Shown here piece after piece: positions 9,774-20,227 of a DNA stretch of 64,000 nucleotides. The notes beneath the pieces are model-generated. The model saw only the letters and a program-made list of their open reading frames with translations. It did not search any database and was not told the origin of the DNA. A program made the position numbers and the translations under genes. Source of the DNA: Saccharospirillum sp. MSK14-1 (lineage in GTDB: Bacteria > Pseudomonadota > Gammaproteobacteria > Pseudomonadales > Natronospirillaceae); contig NZ_MIES01000033.1 in assembly GCF_003054965.1 (NCBI RefSeq), forward strand, positions 806,001 through 870,000, read 5' to 3'. Numbering within the stretch: position 1 is the stretch's first letter; each line of letters begins with the position of its first letter.

Positions 9774-10412
9774 ATGCGCACGCGTATCAAACTTTGTGGC
9801 CTGAAACAGATGGATGACGTAGTGCTGGCCGATCGGCTCGGCGCTGATGCCATTGGTCTGGTGTTTTATCCGCCCAGCCCGCGTGCCATTTCCGCCGTCG
9901 ATGCCGCGCCATTGGCCACAATTGCCGGTGCCTTTTGCACCCGCGTTGGCCTTTTTGTGAATCCCAGTGTTGATGATGTCGAAGCCGTGCTGGCTCGTGT
10001 GCCGCTCGATGTGCTGCAGTTTCATGGCGATGAGACACCGGATTTCTGCGCATCCTTCGGCCGCGCCTGGATGAAAGCGTTGCGGGTGCGCAATGCGCAA
10101 CAACTGGCTGCCGATCTGGAAACCTACAACGGCGCCAATTCTCTGCTGCTCGACGCTTACAAACCGGGCGAACCTGGCGGCACCGGCGAAACCTTTAACT
10201 GGAATTTGATCCCCGAGCGATGGCGAAGCCGTATTATTCTGGCCGGTGGTTTAACCCCGGCTAATGTGGCGCAGGCGGTACAGCAGGTGCAGCCGCTGGG
10301 CGTTGATGTCAGTGGAGGCATCGAGGCCAGCAAAGGCATTAAGTCCGCCGAAAAAATGACTGAATTTGTCCGCCAGGTTCGCCTGGCCGACTCGCAGAGA
10401 GACATCGCATGA
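9774..10412 (+). CDS. trpF: Phosphoribosylanthranilate isomerase
   Basis: TrpF converts N-(5'-phosphoribosyl)anthranilate to the carboxyphenylamino-deoxyribulose phosphate in tryptophan synthesis (EC 5.3.1.24). Starting at the ATG at 9774 gives [10 protein letters not shown], with the conserved catalytic Cys and the standard 212-aa TIM-barrel length; an upstream start at 9738 would add 12 unconserved residues. The phosphate-binding [14 protein letters not shown] and [15 protein letters not shown] motifs are present. It is a stand-alone isomerase not fused to TrpC and overlaps trpB by ATGA. Confidence 0.96.
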   Translation: MRTRIKLCGLKQMDDVVLADRLGADAIGLVFYPPSPRAISAVDAAPLATIAGAFCTRVGLFVNPSVDDVEAVLARVPLDVLQFHGDETPDFCASFGRAWMKALRVRNAQQLAADLETYNGANSLLLDAYKPGEPGGTGETFNWNLIPERWRSRIILAGGLTPANVAQAVQQVQPLGVDVSGGIEASKGIKSAEKMTEFVRQVRLADSQRDIA

Positions 10413-11632
10413 GCAATCAAAACGATAACGCAACTGACTTTCACACCTTTCCGGATGCCACCGGTCACTTCGGGCCGTTCGGTGGCCGTTTCGCCTCTGA
10501 GACATTGATGGACGCACTGGATGAATTGTCCGCCATGTACACCAAACTCAAAGACGATCCGGACTTTCAGGCCGAATTCGATAAAGACCTGGCGCATTAT
10601 GTGGGCCGTCCATCGCCGCTGTATTTTGCCGAACGTCTGACTCAGAAATGGGGTGGGGCGGATATCTATCTGAAGCGCGAAGACCTGAACCACACCGGCG
10701 CGCACAAGGTGAACAACACCATCGGACAGGCGCTGCTGGCAAAATACAGCGGTAAGCCACGCGTGATTGCCGAGACCGGTGCGGGCCAGCACGGCGTTGC
10801 CACGGCCACCGTCGCCGCGCGCCTGGGTTTGGAATGCGTTGTGTATATGGGCGCTGAAGATGTTGAACGGCAAAAGCTGAACGTTTATCGCATGCGCATG
10901 CTGGGCGCGACGGTGATACCGGTGACTTCCGGTACTCAGACGCTGAAAGACGCTATGAACGAAGCCATGCGTGACTGGGTCACCAACGTCGATAATACCT
11001 ACTACATCATCGGCACCGTTGCCGGTCCGCACCCGTACCCGACACTGGTGCGCGATTTCAACTCAGTGATTGGCCGCGAAGCGCGTCGCCAGATTCAGGA
11101 GCAGACCGGTGCTTTACCCGATGCCCTGGTCGCCTGCGTGGGCGGTGGATCCAACGCCATCGGTCTGTTCTGGGAATTCCTCAACGATAGGGGCGTTGAC
11201 ATCTATGGTGTCGAAGCCGGTGGTCATGGTCTGTCCGGCGATGAACACGCGGCGCCGCTGAGCAAAGGTCGCCCGGGTGTGTTGCACGGCAACCGCACCT
11301 ACATCATGGCCGATGACGATGGTCAGATCATGGGCACTCATTCGGTATCAGCCGGTCTGGATTACCCGGGCGTTGGTCCAGAGCACGCCTGGTTGAAAGA
11401 TTCCGGTCGTGCTCAGTATGTTGCTGCCACCGACGAGGAAGCGCTCGATGCCTTCCGCGAACTGACGCGGGTCGAAGGCATCATGCCGGCGCTGGAATCG
11501 TCTCATGCTGTTGCTTACGCCAAGAAGCTGGCGCCGGAACTGGGCAAAGGCAAACGCATCATCGTTAACCTGTCCGGTCGCGGTGACAAAGACATTCATA
11601 CCGTGGCCGGCATTGACGGCCTGACGATCTGA
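10409..11632 (+). CDS. trpB: Tryptophan synthase beta chain
   Basis: TrpB condenses indole with serine to tryptophan using PLP (EC 4.2.1.20). The 407-aa protein has the PLP lysine Lys100 in [11 protein letters not shown], the catalytic glutamate region [17 protein letters not shown], the phosphate-binding [10 protein letters not shown] loop, and the C-terminal NLSGRGDKD motif. It overlaps trpF and is followed 10 bp later by trpA, forming the alpha2-beta2 complex with its product. Confidence 0.98.
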   Translation: MSNQNDNATDFHTFPDATGHFGPFGGRFASETLMDALDELSAMYTKLKDDPDFQAEFDKDLAHYVGRPSPLYFAERLTQKWGGADIYLKREDLNHTGAHKVNNTIGQALLAKYSGKPRVIAETGAGQHGVATATVAARLGLECVVYMGAEDVERQKLNVYRMRMLGATVIPVTSGTQTLKDAMNEAMRDWVTNVDNTYYIIGTVAGPHPYPTLVRDFNSVIGREARRQIQEQTGALPDALVACVGGGSNAIGLFWEFLNDRGVDIYGVEAGGHGLSGDEHAAPLSKGRPGVLHGNRTYIMADDDGQIMGTHSVSAGLDYPGVGPEHAWLKDSGRAQYVAATDEEALDAFRELTRVEGIMPALESSHAVAYAKKLAPELGKGKRIIVNLSGRGDKDIHTVAGIDGLTI

Positions 11633-11642
11633 GGACACTGCT

Positions 11643-12452
11643 ATGAGTCGTATTGCTGCTACCTTTGATCGTCTGAACAGTGAGGGCCGCAAGGCCCTGA
11701 TTCCCTTTGTTACCGCCGGCGATCCGCGCCCCGATGTCACCCTGCCGCTGATGCATGCGCTGGTCGCTGCCGGTGCCGACGTTATCGAATTGGGCATGCC
11801 GTTTTCCGATCCGATGGCCGACGGCCCAGCCATTCAACTGGCCAACGAGCGCGCTCTGGCCAGCGGCATGACGCTGCGTAAAACGCTGGATGTGGTCGCC
11901 GAGTTTCGTCAAACCAACCGCGACACCCCGGTGGTGTTAATGGGTTACCTTAACCCCGTTGAATGGATGGGTTATGAAACCTTTGTCGGTCGCGCGGCTG
12001 AGGCGGGTGTCGATGGTTTGCTGATGGTTGATATGCCACCGGAAGAAGGTGAAGGCCTGGTACCCTATGCCAAGGCTGCGGGTCTGGATTTGATCTATCT
12101 GGTAACGCCGACCACCACGCACGAGCGCTTTAACGCCATCGTCGAACGCGCCAGTGGCTGGATCTACTACGTTTCACTGAAAGGCATCACCGGAGCTAAC
12201 ACCTTGAATGTCGACGAAGTGGAGCAGAAGCTCGACTGGATGCGTCAGCATACTGACCTGCCCATCTGCGTCGGTTTCGGCATCAGCAATGGCGAAATCG
12301 CGGCGCGTGTTGCCAAGGTGGCCAGTGGGGTGATTGTCGGTTCGGCGCTGGTTCGCATCGTCGAAGCGCAGCAATCGCAGAGCGCCGATGAAATTTCTTC
12401 ACAAGTGTCTCAGTTACTGGGCGATATGCGTTCTGCGATGGATCGCCCATAA
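11643..12452 (+). CDS. trpA: Tryptophan synthase alpha chain
   Basis: TrpA releases indole from indole-3-glycerol phosphate and channels it to TrpB. The 269-aa protein has the catalytic glutamate and aspartate in IELGMPFSDPMADGPAIQ, and the phosphate loop CVGFGISNGE with GVIVGSALV. It lies 10 bp after trpB with a GAGG site ahead of the ATG. accD follows closely, so trpFBA and accD-folC-dedD may be co-transcribed. Confidence 0.97.
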   Translation: MSRIAATFDRLNSEGRKALIPFVTAGDPRPDVTLPLMHALVAAGADVIELGMPFSDPMADGPAIQLANERALASGMTLRKTLDVVAEFRQTNRDTPVVLMGYLNPVEWMGYETFVGRAAEAGVDGLLMVDMPPEEGEGLVPYAKAAGLDLIYLVTPTTTHERFNAIVERASGWIYYVSLKGITGANTLNVDEVEQKLDWMRQHTDLPICVGFGISNGEIAARVAKVASGVIVGSALVRIVEAQQSQSADEISSQVSQLLGDMRSAMDRP

Positions 12453-12485
12453 TGAGGCCATCTGGCATTTGAGGAAGAGGCAAGC

Positions 12486-13355
12486 ATGAGTAGCTGGCTG
12501 GACAAAATCGTTCCGTCTTTGATTCGTTCATCATCCGGTCCCAACGCGAAATCTAATATCCCGGAAGGGCTGTGGAAGAAGTGTCCGAAGTGTGCAGCGG
12601 TGCTGTACCGGCCCGAACTGGAACGTAATCAGGACGTCTGTCCCAAGTGTGAACACCATATGCGCATCAGCGCGCGTCGCCGCATTGATCTGTTTCTGGA
12701 CGAAAACGGTCAGATGGAACTGGCGGGCGACGTGAAGCCGGTTGACCGCCTGAAGTTCAAAGATGGCAAGCGTTATAAAGATCGTTTGGCCGGCGCTCAG
12801 AAGAGCACCGGTGAGAACGATGCGCTGGTCACCGTGAAAGGAACGGTCGAAGGTCTGCCGATTGTTGTCGCGGCTTTCGACTTTAACTTTATGGGTGGTT
12901 CAATGGGTTCGGTAGTCGGCGAGAAATTCGCTCAGGCTGCCAAAGCGGCGCAGGAAGAGAAGATTCCATTTATCTGTTTCGCCACCTCGGGCGGCGCGCG
13001 GATGCAGGAAGCCTTGTTTTCCCTAATGCAGATGGCGAAAACCTCTGCCGCCATCGAAAAGCTGCATGAAGCGGGCGTCCCTTACGTCTCTGTGATGCTG
13101 GACCCCTGTTTTGGTGGTGTGTCGGCTTCGCTGGCACTGCTCGGTGACATCAATATCGCCGAACCCAATGCGCTGATCGGTTTTGCAGGCCCGCGGGTGA
13201 TTGAGCAGACCGTTCGCGAACAGTTGCCGGAAGGTTTTCAGCGCTCTGAATTCCTGATGGAAAAAGGCGCCATCGATCTGATTCTGCATCGTCACGAAAT
13301 GCGCGAGCGCATCGCCCGTTTGTTGCGCATGCTGACTCATGCCAAAGCCGCCTGA
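12486..13355 (+). CDS. accD: Acetyl-CoA carboxylase carboxyltransferase beta subunit
   Basis: AccD with AccA transfers the carboxyl group from biotin to acetyl-CoA to make malonyl-CoA, the committed step of fatty-acid synthesis. The 289-aa protein has the N-terminal four-cysteine zinc ribbon (Cys33, Cys36, Cys52, Cys55) followed by the crotonase-like carboxyltransferase core with [18 protein letters not shown] and [20 protein letters not shown]. Its 3' end overlaps folC by 17 bp, an arrangement common in gammaproteobacteria. Confidence 0.97.
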   Translation: MSSWLDKIVPSLIRSSSGPNAKSNIPEGLWKKCPKCAAVLYRPELERNQDVCPKCEHHMRISARRRIDLFLDENGQMELAGDVKPVDRLKFKDGKRYKDRLAGAQKSTGENDALVTVKGTVEGLPIVVAAFDFNFMGGSMGSVVGEKFAQAAKAAQEEKIPFICFATSGGARMQEALFSLMQMAKTSAAIEKLHEAGVPYVSVMLDPCFGGVSASLALLGDINIAEPNALIGFAGPRVIEQTVREQLPEGFQRSEFLMEKGAIDLILHRHEMRERIARLLRMLTHAKAA

Positions 13356-14589
13356 GGGTTCCAGCCTCGGCCACTGGCTCGACTACCTAGAGCACATACA
13401 CGGCCAGACCATTGATATGGGTCTGGACCGTGTCCGCCAGGTTGCCGACCGTCTGAATCTGCCGCTGATCAGCGGTGAACGTTCCTCTCCTTTTGTCTTT
13501 ACCGTTGCCGGCACCAATGGCAAAGGTTCCACCTGCGCGACCTTGCATCAACTGGCCCTGGCGGCCGATTTAAGCGTTGGTCTTTATACCTCCCCGCATT
13601 TGCACCACTTCAATGAGCGGGTGGTCATTAACCATGATCCAGTGGCTGATGCCGATCTCATCGATGCCTTTGAGCAAGTGGAAACCGCTCGTGGTGACGT
13701 CAGTCTCACCTATTTTGAATTCACGACGCTGGCCGCCTTTGTACTGTTTCATGCGGCAAACCTGGATGTCTGGGTGCTGGAAATTGGTTTGGGCGGGCGG
13801 CTGGATGCGGTGAATCTGGTCGATGCGGACATCAGTATTTTGACCACGGTGGATCGTGATCATCAGGCGTTTTTAGGCGACGACATTGAGCAAATTGGTC
13901 GCGAGAAAGCCGGCGTCTTCCGTGCCGATCAGCCCGCGGTTCTAGGGTCTTATGAGTTACCTAGGTCGGTGCAGGACAGTGCGCGGGCAGTCGGCGCCAA
14001 ACACTATCCATTTGGCTTGGAACACGGTGCCGATGCCGACGGCATTTGGTGGCGTGGTGGGCGTTTGCCTGAAAACGCGTTATTGGCCAGTGTTCCGCGT
14101 GCCAATCAGGCATCGGCGCTGCAAGCGTTTGCCTTGTCGCCTTTTGACTTGTCACTGAGCCAGATCGAAGCGGCCATCAATCAGGTGGTCTTGCCCGGAC
14201 GTTTGCAGCATCTGACGGTTGAAGGACGGCGCGTGGTGTTGGATGTCGGCCATAACCCGCACGCTGCGCGTTATCTGGCTCAGCGCCTGGCCGATGAATC
14301 CTGGTCAGTGGTGCTCGGCATGTTGGCCGACAAAGACGTCGAAAGTGTCGCCGAGGCACTGTCGCCCATTGTCGGTGAATGGTATCTGGCCGGTTTGGCG
14401 GTACCGCGAGGTTTGTCCGCTGAGAGCCTGGCGGTGCGGGCGACAGCCGGGGTAGGGCAATGCTATCATTCGATCGCTGCCGCGCTAGAGGCGGCATTGG
14501 ATGATCCGGCGGGTCGGCCGGTTCTAGTCTGTGGTTCCTTTTACACCGTGGCTGAAGCGCTTGAGGCTTTGGCTGCCAGTGATCCGTAG
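13339..14589 (+). CDS. folC: Bifunctional folylpolyglutamate / dihydrofolate synthase
   Basis: FolC joins glutamate to dihydropteroate and extends folate polyglutamate tails (EC 6.3.2.12/6.3.2.17). The 416-aa Mur-ligase-family protein has the P-loop [13 protein letters not shown], the [13 protein letters not shown] segment and the C-terminal [13 protein letters not shown] motif. The start inside the accD 3' end gives the expected [15 protein letters not shown]-terminus. dedD follows 11 bp downstream. Confidence 0.95.
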   Translation: MPKPPEGSSLGHWLDYLEHIHGQTIDMGLDRVRQVADRLNLPLISGERSSPFVFTVAGTNGKGSTCATLHQLALAADLSVGLYTSPHLHHFNERVVINHDPVADADLIDAFEQVETARGDVSLTYFEFTTLAAFVLFHAANLDVWVLEIGLGGRLDAVNLVDADISILTTVDRDHQAFLGDDIEQIGREKAGVFRADQPAVLGSYELPRSVQDSARAVGAKHYPFGLEHGADADGIWWRGGRLPENALLASVPRANQASALQAFALSPFDLSLSQIEAAINQVVLPGRLQHLTVEGRRVVLDVGHNPHAARYLAQRLADESWSVVLGMLADKDVESVAEALSPIVGEWYLAGLAVPRGLSAESLAVRATAGVGQCYHSIAAALEAALDDPAGRPVLVCGSFYTVAEALEALAASDP

Positions 14590-14600
14590 CGGAGTTAAGC

Positions 14601-15188
14601 TTGGACGTTCGCATTCAGCAGCGCCTGGTCGGCGGCTTGGTCATTCTGGCTTTGATCTTTTTGATCGCGCCGGTGGTGCTCGATGGCGAAGGTCGCTTGC
14701 CCGAAAAAATCACCCAGATTCCGCCCAAGCCTAAGCGCCCGGATTTATCGCATCTGCAAATTGAGCCGGTCACGGATAGCGCTGTCGATATTTCACCCTT
14801 GCCGGACGAAGCCCCTCAGCCTGCCGTTTCTGTGACGGAGACGCCATCGGCGGTGGCTGCTGAAGCCGCGGTTGAATCACCAAGTTCCGCATCCACTGAA
14901 TCCCCCGTCGAACCCGAGCAACCCAGTGTAGTGGTTGCGCCGGGTGAACGTGCTTGGAGCGTCCAGGTCGCCAGCTTCCGCGACAGCGCCAAGGCGGCCG
15001 CGTTGCGTGACCAACTGCGCGATGAAGGTTTTCAGACTTACGTTAACGAAGTCATTCTTTCCGACGGCACCCTCTTTACCCAGGTCTTGGTCGGGCCGGA
15101 AACTGACATGGACAGTGTTCAGGCGCTCAAGGCCGAGATTAAGCAAAAAGTTGAGCTGCAAGGCTTAGTGGTTCGCTACGAACCCTGA
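14601..15188 (+). CDS. dedD: DedD-type SPOR-domain cell-division protein
   Basis: A 195-aa inner-membrane protein: short cytoplasmic N-terminus, one transmembrane helix (about 10-28), a Pro/Ser/Glu-rich periplasmic linker, and a C-terminal SPOR domain (about 118-193, WSVQVASFRDSAKAAALRDQ) that binds denuded septal peptidoglycan. The start is a TTG at 14601 preceded by GGAG at a 6-nt spacing; no ATG is available near it. The position between folC and cvpA supports DedD. Confidence 0.9.
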   Translation: MDVRIQQRLVGGLVILALIFLIAPVVLDGEGRLPEKITQIPPKPKRPDLSHLQIEPVTDSAVDISPLPDEAPQPAVSVTETPSAVAAEAAVESPSSASTESPVEPEQPSVVVAPGERAWSVQVASFRDSAKAAALRDQLRDEGFQTYVNEVILSDGTLFTQVLVGPETDMDSVQALKAEIKQKVELQGLVVRYEP

Positions 15189-15221
15189 CCGTTTGGTCGA
15201 TGGAATAGGGCGACGGCGACC

Positions 15222-15251
15222 GGGACAAGGCCGTCTGGCCTCTGATAGAAT
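15222..15251 (+). promoter_or_regulatory. Possible promoter upstream of cvpA-purF
   Basis: TAGAAT at 15246-15251 resembles a -10 box, with GGGACA at 15222-15227 as a weak -35 at an 18-bp spacing. It lies 37 bp before the cvpA ATG in the only gap of the dedD-cvpA-purF run. A PurR site was not recognised. Confidence 0.3.
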
Positions 15252-15287
15252 GCGCGCTTCTTCAACCGGGTCACAGTATCGTCATCT

Positions 15288-15779
15288 ATGATCGCCATCG
15301 ATTGGATCATTCTCCTCATCCTGCTTGTTTCTTCACTGATCAGCATCAAGCGTGGTTTTACCCGCGAAGCCTTGTCGCTGGCTACTTGGATCATCGCCTT
15401 GGTCATTGCGCGATTGTTCAGCGATAACTTGGCGGTTCTGTTGGGCGGCCTTATTGAGTCACCTGCCTGGCGCTATACCGTTGCGTTCGTCATTCTGTTT
15501 ATTGCCACTCTGGTCGTTGGCGCACTGATTAATCATCTGCTGGGCGAATTCGTTCGCCTGACGGGTTTGACCGGGACCGATCGCGCCTTGGGCGTGGTGT
15601 TTGGATTGCTGCGCGGTCTGGTGATTGTGGTTGCCATGCTGGCCCTGGGCCGCCTGTTTGCGCTGGATCAGTTTTGGGTCGACTCGGCTCTGGTTCCCTA
15701 TTTCGAACCGGTCATCAAATGGACCGGTGAGTACATCAACAAGGCATCGGACGCCATTCTCTCCGTCGGAGGAGCCTAA
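15288..15779 (+). CDS. cvpA: CvpA family membrane protein
   Basis: A 163-aa inner-membrane protein with four hydrophobic segments and the family start IAIDWIILLILLVSSLISIKR. In E. coli CvpA is needed for colicin V production and affects envelope stress tolerance; its molecular function is not settled. It sits three bases before purF, the conserved arrangement that made it part of the purine regulon in enterics. Confidence 0.92.
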   Translation: MIAIDWIILLILLVSSLISIKRGFTREALSLATWIIALVIARLFSDNLAVLLGGLIESPAWRYTVAFVILFIATLVVGALINHLLGEFVRLTGLTGTDRALGVVFGLLRGLVIVVAMLALGRLFALDQFWVDSALVPYFEPVIKWTGEYINKASDAILSVGGA

Positions 15780-15782
15780 TCC

Positions 15783-17303
15783 ATGTGTGGCATCGTTGGG
15801 ATTGTTAGTGACACCGCGGTTAATCAGCATCTTTATGATGCCCTGACCGTCCTGCAGCACCGGGGTCAGGATGCCGCTGGCATTGTTACTGAGGACGCTG
15901 GCCGGTTTTACCTGCGCAAGAGCAATGGCCTGGTCCGCGATGTATTCCGCTCCAGCCATATGCAGCGTCTCAGTGGTACCGCGGGTATCGGCCACGTGCG
16001 TTACCCAACTGCCGGCTCTTCCAGTACCTCCGAAAGCCAGCCGTTCTACGTGAACTCCCCGTACGGCATTGTGCTGGCGCACAATGGCAACCTGACCAAC
16101 TCGGCCGAACTGAACTCTGCGCTGTACCGTTCTGACCTGCGTCACGTGAACACCACCTCCGACTCCGAAGTGCTGCTCAACGTCTTCGCGCACGAACTGC
16201 AATTACAGGGTAAATTACAGCCGGAAGCAGACGATATTTTCAGTGCGGTTGCGGCTGTGCATCGCCGCTGCCGGGGTGCCTATGCGGCGGTTGCCATGAT
16301 CTCCGGTTACGGCATGGTTGCTTTCCGCGACCCTTATGGCATTCGCCCCTTGGTGATTGGTGAGCGCACCAGCGAAGCCGGCAATACTGAATACATGGTG
16401 GCGTCGGAAAGCGTCGCCTTGGATGTGTTGGGCTTTACCCTGATTCGCGACGTTGAGCCCGGTGAAGCGGTGTACATCGATGCCGCAGGTCAATTGCATC
16501 TGCGTCAGTGCGCAGAAAACCCGTCACTGGTGCCGTGCATGTTTGAGTATGTGTATTTCGCGCGGCCAGATTCGATCATCGATGGCATTTCAGTCTACAA
16601 AGCGCGCATGCGCATGGGCGATGCGCTGGCCGATAAGATTGAACGCGAATGGCCTAACAACGACATTGACGTGGTGATCCCGATTCCCGATACCAGCCGC
16701 ACCTCGGCGTTGCAGTTGGCGAATCGATTGGGTGTCGATTTCCGCGAAGGCTTTATGAAAAACCGTTACATCGGTCGCACCTTCATCATGCCCGGCCAGC
16801 AACAGCGCCGGAAGTCGGTGCGTCAGAAACTCAACGCCATCGGTCTCGAATTCAAAGACAAGAACGTGTTGCTGGTGGACGATTCCATCGTGCGTGGCAC
16901 CACCTGTAACGAGATCATCGAGATGGCGCGCGATGCCGGTGCCAACAAGGTGTACTTTGCTTCGGCGGCGCCGGAAGTGCGTTATCCGAACGTCTACGGC
17001 ATCGATATGCCGGCGGCCAAAGAGTTGATTGCCCATGGCCGCAGCAACGAAGAAATTCGCGAACTGATCGGCGCCGACAAACTGATTTATCAGGATCTCG
17101 ATGACTTGCGCGAAGCGGTGCAAACGCACAAAGCCAGCGTGCGTCGCTTTGACTGCTCGGTGTTCAATGGTGAATACATCACCGGCGATATCGACGCGGC
17201 TTACTTGAGTGACCTGGAAGCGGCGCGTAATGATCAGAGCAAAGCTAAAAAGCGCGAGAAAGACGATGAATCCGCGCTCGTCGATCTGCATAATGACGAC
17301 TGA
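15783..17303 (+). CDS. purF: Amidophosphoribosyltransferase
   Basis: PurF transfers glutamine amide nitrogen to PRPP, the first committed step of purine synthesis (EC 2.4.2.14). The 506-aa protein begins [10 protein letters not shown], with Cys2 exposed as the N-terminal nucleophile after Met removal, and has the HNGNLTN glutaminase motif. The C-terminal phosphoribosyltransferase domain has the PRPP loop [13 protein letters not shown]. It follows cvpA by three bases. Confidence 0.97.
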   Translation: MCGIVGIVSDTAVNQHLYDALTVLQHRGQDAAGIVTEDAGRFYLRKSNGLVRDVFRSSHMQRLSGTAGIGHVRYPTAGSSSTSESQPFYVNSPYGIVLAHNGNLTNSAELNSALYRSDLRHVNTTSDSEVLLNVFAHELQLQGKLQPEADDIFSAVAAVHRRCRGAYAAVAMISGYGMVAFRDPYGIRPLVIGERTSEAGNTEYMVASESVALDVLGFTLIRDVEPGEAVYIDAAGQLHLRQCAENPSLVPCMFEYVYFARPDSIIDGISVYKARMRMGDALADKIEREWPNNDIDVVIPIPDTSRTSALQLANRLGVDFREGFMKNRYIGRTFIMPGQQQRRKSVRQKLNAIGLEFKDKNVLLVDDSIVRGTTCNEIIEMARDAGANKVYFASAAPEVRYPNVYGIDMPAAKELIAHGRSNEEIRELIGADKLIYQDLDDLREAVQTHKASVRRFDCSVFNGEYITGDIDAAYLSDLEAARNDQSKAKKREKDDESALVDLHNDD

Positions 17304-17344
17304 GCCGCGCTGTATTTATTGACGAGACAAATCGAGGGCAGGGC

Positions 17345-18541
17345 ATGAGCGACGAACGCACCCAGGCATTGCAACAGGCACGACCCGCGACCCGTGCGGT
17401 CCGCGGTGGTCAGCGGCGCAGCGATGAAATGGAGCATTCCGAAGCCCTGTACATGACCTCGTCGTATGTGTTCGATGACGCCGCCAGCATGGCTGACACC
17501 TTTGCCGGTGAGCGCGAAGGCAACGTCTACAGCCGCTACACCAACCCAACGGTACGCACCTTCGAAGAACGCCTGGCGTTGCTCGAAGGCGGCGAAGCGG
17601 CCGTGGGGACCAGTTCCGGTATGGCGGCCATCTTTTCCATCTGCATGGCGTTTTTGCAAAGCGGCGACGAAGTGGTGTCATCGCGCTCGATCTTTGGCTC
17701 CACCAATGTGGTGTTTAACAAGTACCTGGGCAAATTCGGCATCAGCACTCGCTACGTCGATCCCAAGGATCTGAGCGCCTGGCGCGACGCCATCACCGAC
17801 CAAACCAAACTGCTCTTTGTTGAAACACCCTCGAACCCGCTGTCCGAAGTTGCCGACATCCGGGCGCTGGCCGAACTGGCGCGCAGCGTTGGTGCGTTGC
17901 TGGTGGTCGATAACTGTTTCTGTACCCCTGCTTTGCAACAACCCTTGGCGCTGGGCGCTGATTTGGTCGTGCATTCGGCCACCAAGTTTATTGACGGCCA
18001 GGGCCGGGCGCTCGGCGGCGCTGTCGTCGGTCGCAAAACCGAAATTGACGAAATCGTTGGCTTCCTGCGCAGCGCGGGCCCGAGCATGAGCCCGTTCAAC
18101 GCCTGGGTATTCCTCAAAGGCCTGGAAACACTGAGTCTGCGCATGGCGCAGCATTGCGCCAACGCTCAGACACTGGCCGAGTGGCTGGAAGCGCAACCAC
18201 AGGTTGTGAAAGTGCATTTCCTCGGGTTGCCCAGTCATCCTCAGCATCAGCTGGCACGTGAGCAGCAAAGTGATTTTGGCGGCGTCGTCAGTTTTGTTGT
18301 GAAAGGTGGCCAGGAAGCGGCATGGAAGGTCATTGATGCCACGCGCATCTTGTCCATCACGGCCAATCTGGGTGATGCCAAAACCACCATCACTCACCCC
18401 TACACGACGACGCATGGCCGTGTCGGTGATGAAGAGAAAATGGCGGCGGGTATTGAGCCGGGCCTGATTCGTGTCGCCGTGGGTCTGGAAGATGTGCTCG
18501 ATATTCAAGACGACCTGATGCGCGGTCTGCAACAACTCTGA
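17345..18541 (+). CDS. metZ: O-succinylhomoserine sulfhydrylase
   Basis: A 398-aa Cys/Met-metabolism PLP enzyme that makes homocysteine directly from O-succinylhomoserine and sulfide, bypassing cystathionine. The PLP lysine is Lys214 in HSATKFIDGQGR, and the N-terminal ATRAVRGGQRRS and YSRYTNPTVRTFEERLA motifs are typical of MetZ. The purF-metZ neighbourhood is the Pseudomonas arrangement, which supports MetZ over cystathionine gamma-synthase. Confidence 0.92.
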   Translation: MSDERTQALQQARPATRAVRGGQRRSDEMEHSEALYMTSSYVFDDAASMADTFAGEREGNVYSRYTNPTVRTFEERLALLEGGEAAVGTSSGMAAIFSICMAFLQSGDEVVSSRSIFGSTNVVFNKYLGKFGISTRYVDPKDLSAWRDAITDQTKLLFVETPSNPLSEVADIRALAELARSVGALLVVDNCFCTPALQQPLALGADLVVHSATKFIDGQGRALGGAVVGRKTEIDEIVGFLRSAGPSMSPFNAWVFLKGLETLSLRMAQHCANAQTLAEWLEAQPQVVKVHFLGLPSHPQHQLAREQQSDFGGVVSFVVKGGQEAAWKVIDATRILSITANLGDAKTTITHPYTTTHGRVGDEEKMAAGIEPGLIRVAVGLEDVLDIQDDLMRGLQQL

Positions 18542-18613
18542 TCCACAGCGTTTGACGTTCAGCCCATTGGTCCAACCGGCCGATCGGTGCTCCCAATAAG
18601 GCAACGATCCGGC

Positions 18614-20227
18614 ATGGCCAAGATGATCGACAAATCTCAGCAGCGTGATGAACTGCGCCAGCATTTCAGCCGTCGTGTGCATGATCAGGCGCGCTTGGTG
18701 GTCAACGCCTGGCGCAACCTTGACGAAGTGTTGTGGAACCCGGACTGGCATGGGGACTTTATTCGCCGCTGCGATAAACTGCAGCAGTTGGCGGTTCGCT
18801 ATGAATCGCAAGACATCCTCGCTGAAGCCGAAACGCTGCTGACTCTGCTCGCCAAAACCACCGATAATCAAGCCCCGTCCAGCGATGTGCTGGAAGCACT
18901 GAGCAAGCCTGTCCACCGCCTGGCTGAGCGGTGTTCGCGTCGAGACGACAACGCCGCCGCACTGAACATCGACAGCCGTAAACCGGTGTATCTGTGTTGT
19001 CATCAGCCTGAACAAGCGCACGATCTTAGCCACCACCTGGAATTCTTTGGTATCCCGTCACAGATTATTGCTGATCGTCAGGCGCTGATGCTGGCTATTG
19101 CTCACCGTCGTCCGGCGGCGCTATTGATGGACGTCGAATTCGATGGTGATGGGTTGGGCGTAACCGCTGACGCACAGCAGTTGTCGTCGCCGGCCTTGCC
19201 GGTCTATTTCTATTCACAACATCCGCCCGACATTGACATGCGATTGGCCGCCGCTCGGGCTCAGGGCGTCGGGTTTCAGGAAGGCACGCTCGATGCGGGC
19301 ATCCTGGTGAAGCAACTGAGCAGCCTCTACGCCTTCCGTTCCGAACCGCCTTATCGCGTGTTGATTGTTGAAGACTCACCGGCGCAGGCGTTCTTTGCCG
19401 AGCGGTCCTTGAACCAAGCCGGTATGTTGACCCAGGTTGTTACCGAGCCGCTGACGATTCTTGATGCGCTGGAATCTTTTCAACCCGACGCCATCTTGAT
19501 GGATATGTATATGCCGCATTGCAGCGGTATTGAACTGGCTCAGGTGATTCGCCAGCAATGGCGTTATGACGTGGTGCCGATCCTCTATTTATCGGCCGAG
19601 CAAGACACGGGCAAACAGCTTGAGGCCATGGCGCAAGGTGGCGATGATTTTCTCACCAAGCCAGTCGAGCCGGACATGCTGGTTGCCACGGTGCGCAATC
19701 GCTGCCAGCGTAATCGTGGCTTAAAAGAGCAGATGATTCGCGACAGCCTCACGGGCTTGCTCGATCACATTAACACCCTCGACGTACTTAAACGCAGTAT
19801 TGCGCAAGCACAAGCGGAACAGCGTAACCTCTGTTTTGCGATGATCGACATCGACCATTTCAAAGACGTTAACGACCGCTATGGTCATGCCGTGGGTGAC
19901 AGCGTGATCCGCAGCCTGGCGCTGTTTTTACGTCAACGCTTCCGGCTGACCGATCGCATTGGTCGGTATGGCGGGGAAGAATTTGCCATTGTGCTGCACG
20001 ACATTGAGTTGGACAAAGCCGGCGAATTGCTCGAAGCCATCAGTCAGGGATTTGCACAAATTCAGCACGACGCTCAGGGCGAACGCATCCAGGTGACTTT
20101 CAGTTGCGGTGTGGCTCAACTGGCCCAGGGCGATTCCGCCAATGAGCTCAGCAAGGCGGCTGACAGCGCGCTATATGAAGCCAAAAAAGCCGGCCGGAAT
20201 ACCGTGCGTTTGGCTAAACAGGGCTGA
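18614..20227 (+). CDS. Response regulator with two receiver-like domains and GGDEF (diguanylate cyclase)
   Basis: A 537-aa cytoplasmic signalling protein. Residues 1-110 are a helical region of Hpt-like look but without an obvious phospho-histidine motif. Residues about 120-235 resemble a receiver domain lacking the N-terminal acidic pair. Residues about 248-365 form an intact receiver (VLIVEDS, phosphoacceptor Asp297 in LMDMYMP, Lys in LTKPVEP). The C-terminal GGDEF domain has GGEEF at 453-457 and an RLTD inhibitory site at 444-447, five residues upstream, so it should make c-di-GMP with product inhibition. The ATG at 18614 is preferred; a GTG at 18587 is an alternative. No partner kinase is nearby. 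Confidence 0.85.
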   Translation: MAKMIDKSQQRDELRQHFSRRVHDQARLVVNAWRNLDEVLWNPDWHGDFIRRCDKLQQLAVRYESQDILAEAETLLTLLAKTTDNQAPSSDVLEALSKPVHRLAERCSRRDDNAAALNIDSRKPVYLCCHQPEQAHDLSHHLEFFGIPSQIIADRQALMLAIAHRRPAALLMDVEFDGDGLGVTADAQQLSSPALPVYFYSQHPPDIDMRLAAARAQGVGFQEGTLDAGILVKQLSSLYAFRSEPPYRVLIVEDSPAQAFFAERSLNQAGMLTQVVTEPLTILDALESFQPDAILMDMYMPHCSGIELAQVIRQQWRYDVVPILYLSAEQDTGKQLEAMAQGGDDFLTKPVEPDMLVATVRNRCQRNRGLKEQMIRDSLTGLLDHINTLDVLKRSIAQAQAEQRNLCFAMIDIDHFKDVNDRYGHAVGDSVIRSLALFLRQRFRLTDRIGRYGGEEFAIVLHDIELDKAGELLEAISQGFAQIQHDAQGERIQVTFSCGVAQLAQGDSANELSKAADSALYEAKKAGRNTVRLAKQG

